Program-made: the position numbers and the translations under genes
From: Caloramator sp.
GTDB taxonomy: Bacteria; Bacillota; Clostridia; Clostridiales; Caloramatoraceae
Reading direction: 5' to 3'
Assembly (NCBI GenBank): GCA_026416875.1
Contig: JAOAEI010000003.1
Span: forward strand, 1-61,616
DNA length: 61,616 nucleotides
Shown: positions 60,637-61,616 of the stretch, piece after piece
Layout of the letters: every line of letters starts with the position of its first letter
Position numbering within the stretch: the first letter of the stretch is position 1
Notes under the pieces: model-generated
Seen by the model: only the letters and a program-made list of their open reading frames with translations
Told to the model about the DNA's origin: nothing
The model's database searches: none

Positions 60637-61616
60637 ATGGCAGCCTTATCACATATAACTTTTATCTCAGCAATGTTAAGTCTTGCAAAAGAGAAAAGCC
60701 GTTCCATAAGTGAAAACGTAACCTGGGGACAGAGAAAAAGATTTGCAGACGGTAAAGTAAGCCTTCCATACAAGCATTTTTTAGGATATGAAAAAGGAGA
60801 AGATGGATATCCTAAAATAGTCGAGGAAGAAGCAAAGATTGTAAGGCTTATATATAAGCTTTTTCTTGAAGGCAAAACACCATTAAGCATAGCAAAGTAT
60901 TTAACAGAAAATAATATTCCAACACCAGCAGGTAAGAAAATATGGCACCAGAGCATTATTTTAAGTATTCTTCAAAACGAAAAGTATAAAGGAGATGCAA
61001 TTTTACAAAAGACTTTAACATTAGATTTTCTAACTAAGAAAAGAAAGAAAAACGAAGGGGAAGTTCCACAGTATTATGTTGAAAATAGCCATCCACCAAT
61101 TATACCACCTGAAGTATTTGATTTAGTTCAGACTGAGATAAAAAAGAGAAAAGAAGTAAAGGGATATAAAACAGGAGGCAGCTACTTTGCAGGTAAGATT
61201 GTATGTGGTGAATGTGGAAGTTTTTATGGTAGAAAGGTTTGGCATTCTAATAGTAAATATAGAAGGATTATATGGCAATGCAACTCTAAGTTTAAGAATG
61301 ATAAAAAATGTACCACACCACACCTTTATGAGGATAAAATTAAGAAGGCTTTTGTTGAAGTATTCAATAGCTTGATTGAAAACAAGGAAGAAATTTTAAA
61401 AGGATATGAAGATATATTACAAGCCTTAACAGATACCACAAAGCTTGATATGGAAAGTGTTAAGCTACAAAGTGAATTAGAAGTAGTTAGCGAAATGATT
61501 AGAAAATGTGTAGAGGAGAATGCTCATAAAGCTTTAAACCAAGAAGAGTATAACGAAAAATATGATGCATTAGTTAAAAGGTATGAAAGTATTAAAGAGG
61601 AACTTGAAAGGATAGA
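60637..61616 (+). pseudogene. N-terminally truncated copy of serine recombinase 2 (runs off the window)
   Basis: The frame starts at an ATG without a good ribosome site and is open to the last base. From about 60680 it matches recombinase 2 closely: LAKEKSRSISENVTWGQRKRFADGK, GYPKIVEEEAKIVRLIYKLFLEGKTPLSIAKYL, the zinc ribbon CGECGSFYGRKVWHSNSKYRRIIWQCNSK and the coiled coil. The whole catalytic resolvase domain with its Ser is missing, so it cannot recombine DNA by itself. The junction with repeat B marks the truncation point. Confidence 0.88.

Overview
The window comes from an AT-rich Gram-positive genome of the class Clostridia (Clostridiaceae-like, possibly a Caloramator-type relative). 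The evidence is the chromosomal order eno - secG - hppA - HD protein - rnr - smpB - ssrA, strong AGGAGG-type ribosome sites, frequent TTG/GTG starts and a tmRNA tag reading ANDNLALAA. Species cannot be fixed from the sequence alone.

Layout. (1) 1-6951: conserved chromosome, namely the 3' part of enolase, SecG, a membrane pyrophosphatase, an HD hydrolase, RNase R, SmpB and tmRNA. (2) About 6952-17200: accessory DNA starting right after ssrA. It holds a complete IS21-family element with inverted ends and a 6-bp target duplication, a small degraded ORF, a complete type III restriction-modification pair (mod/res), a decayed ImmA remnant on the minus strand and a large ImmA/IrrE-HTH protein. (3) About 17.2-54.4 kb: a nearly complete HK97-type siphophage prophage. 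It has an early and replication block (HTH regulator, antirepressor, SNF2 helicase, VRR-NUC, a Cas4-like/AAA fusion, DUF669, B-family polymerase, D5-type primase-helicase) and a candidate iteron origin. A late switch follows (a DUF1492-type regulator and 10-bp phased repeats), then HNH nuclease, candidate cos, ParB-methylase, terminases, portal, protease, capsid, connector, tail, holin and amidase. Two tandem large serine recombinases close the element. (4) 54.4-58.0 kb: a compact candidate RiPP locus with a 30-aa Cys-Cys precursor, an intergenic hairpin, a radical SAM/SPASM maturase and an ABC exporter. (5) 58.1-61.6 kb: a 5'-truncated RHS gene with a C-terminal toxin-like domain and a candidate immunity gene, flanked by two copies of a terminator-like repeat. 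The window ends inside an N-terminally truncated copy of the second recombinase.

How the genes work together. The prophage encodes its own replisome components. It probably switches to late expression through the DUF1492 regulator acting on CACT repeats spaced exactly 10 bp apart, packages DNA with HNH/TerS/TerL, and lyses with holin plus amidase. It carries several cargo genes: a Spo0E-like phosphatase between the terminase genes, a DUF4238 gene after terL, and two PD-(D/E)XK-like nuclease genes in the tail operon. TerL is split by a 333-residue intein starting with Gln and carrying the Trp-Cys-Thr signature of class 3 inteins.

The strongest leads are the RiPP locus, the Gln1 class 3 intein, the phased late-promoter arrays, the 11-bp iteron array after the primase, the duplicated hairpin leaders around 29.3-29.6 kb, the Cas4-AAA fusion that keeps an internal ribosome site, and the bracketing of the RiPP/RHS segment by two recombinase copies. 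Prophage ends and attachment sites were not resolved.
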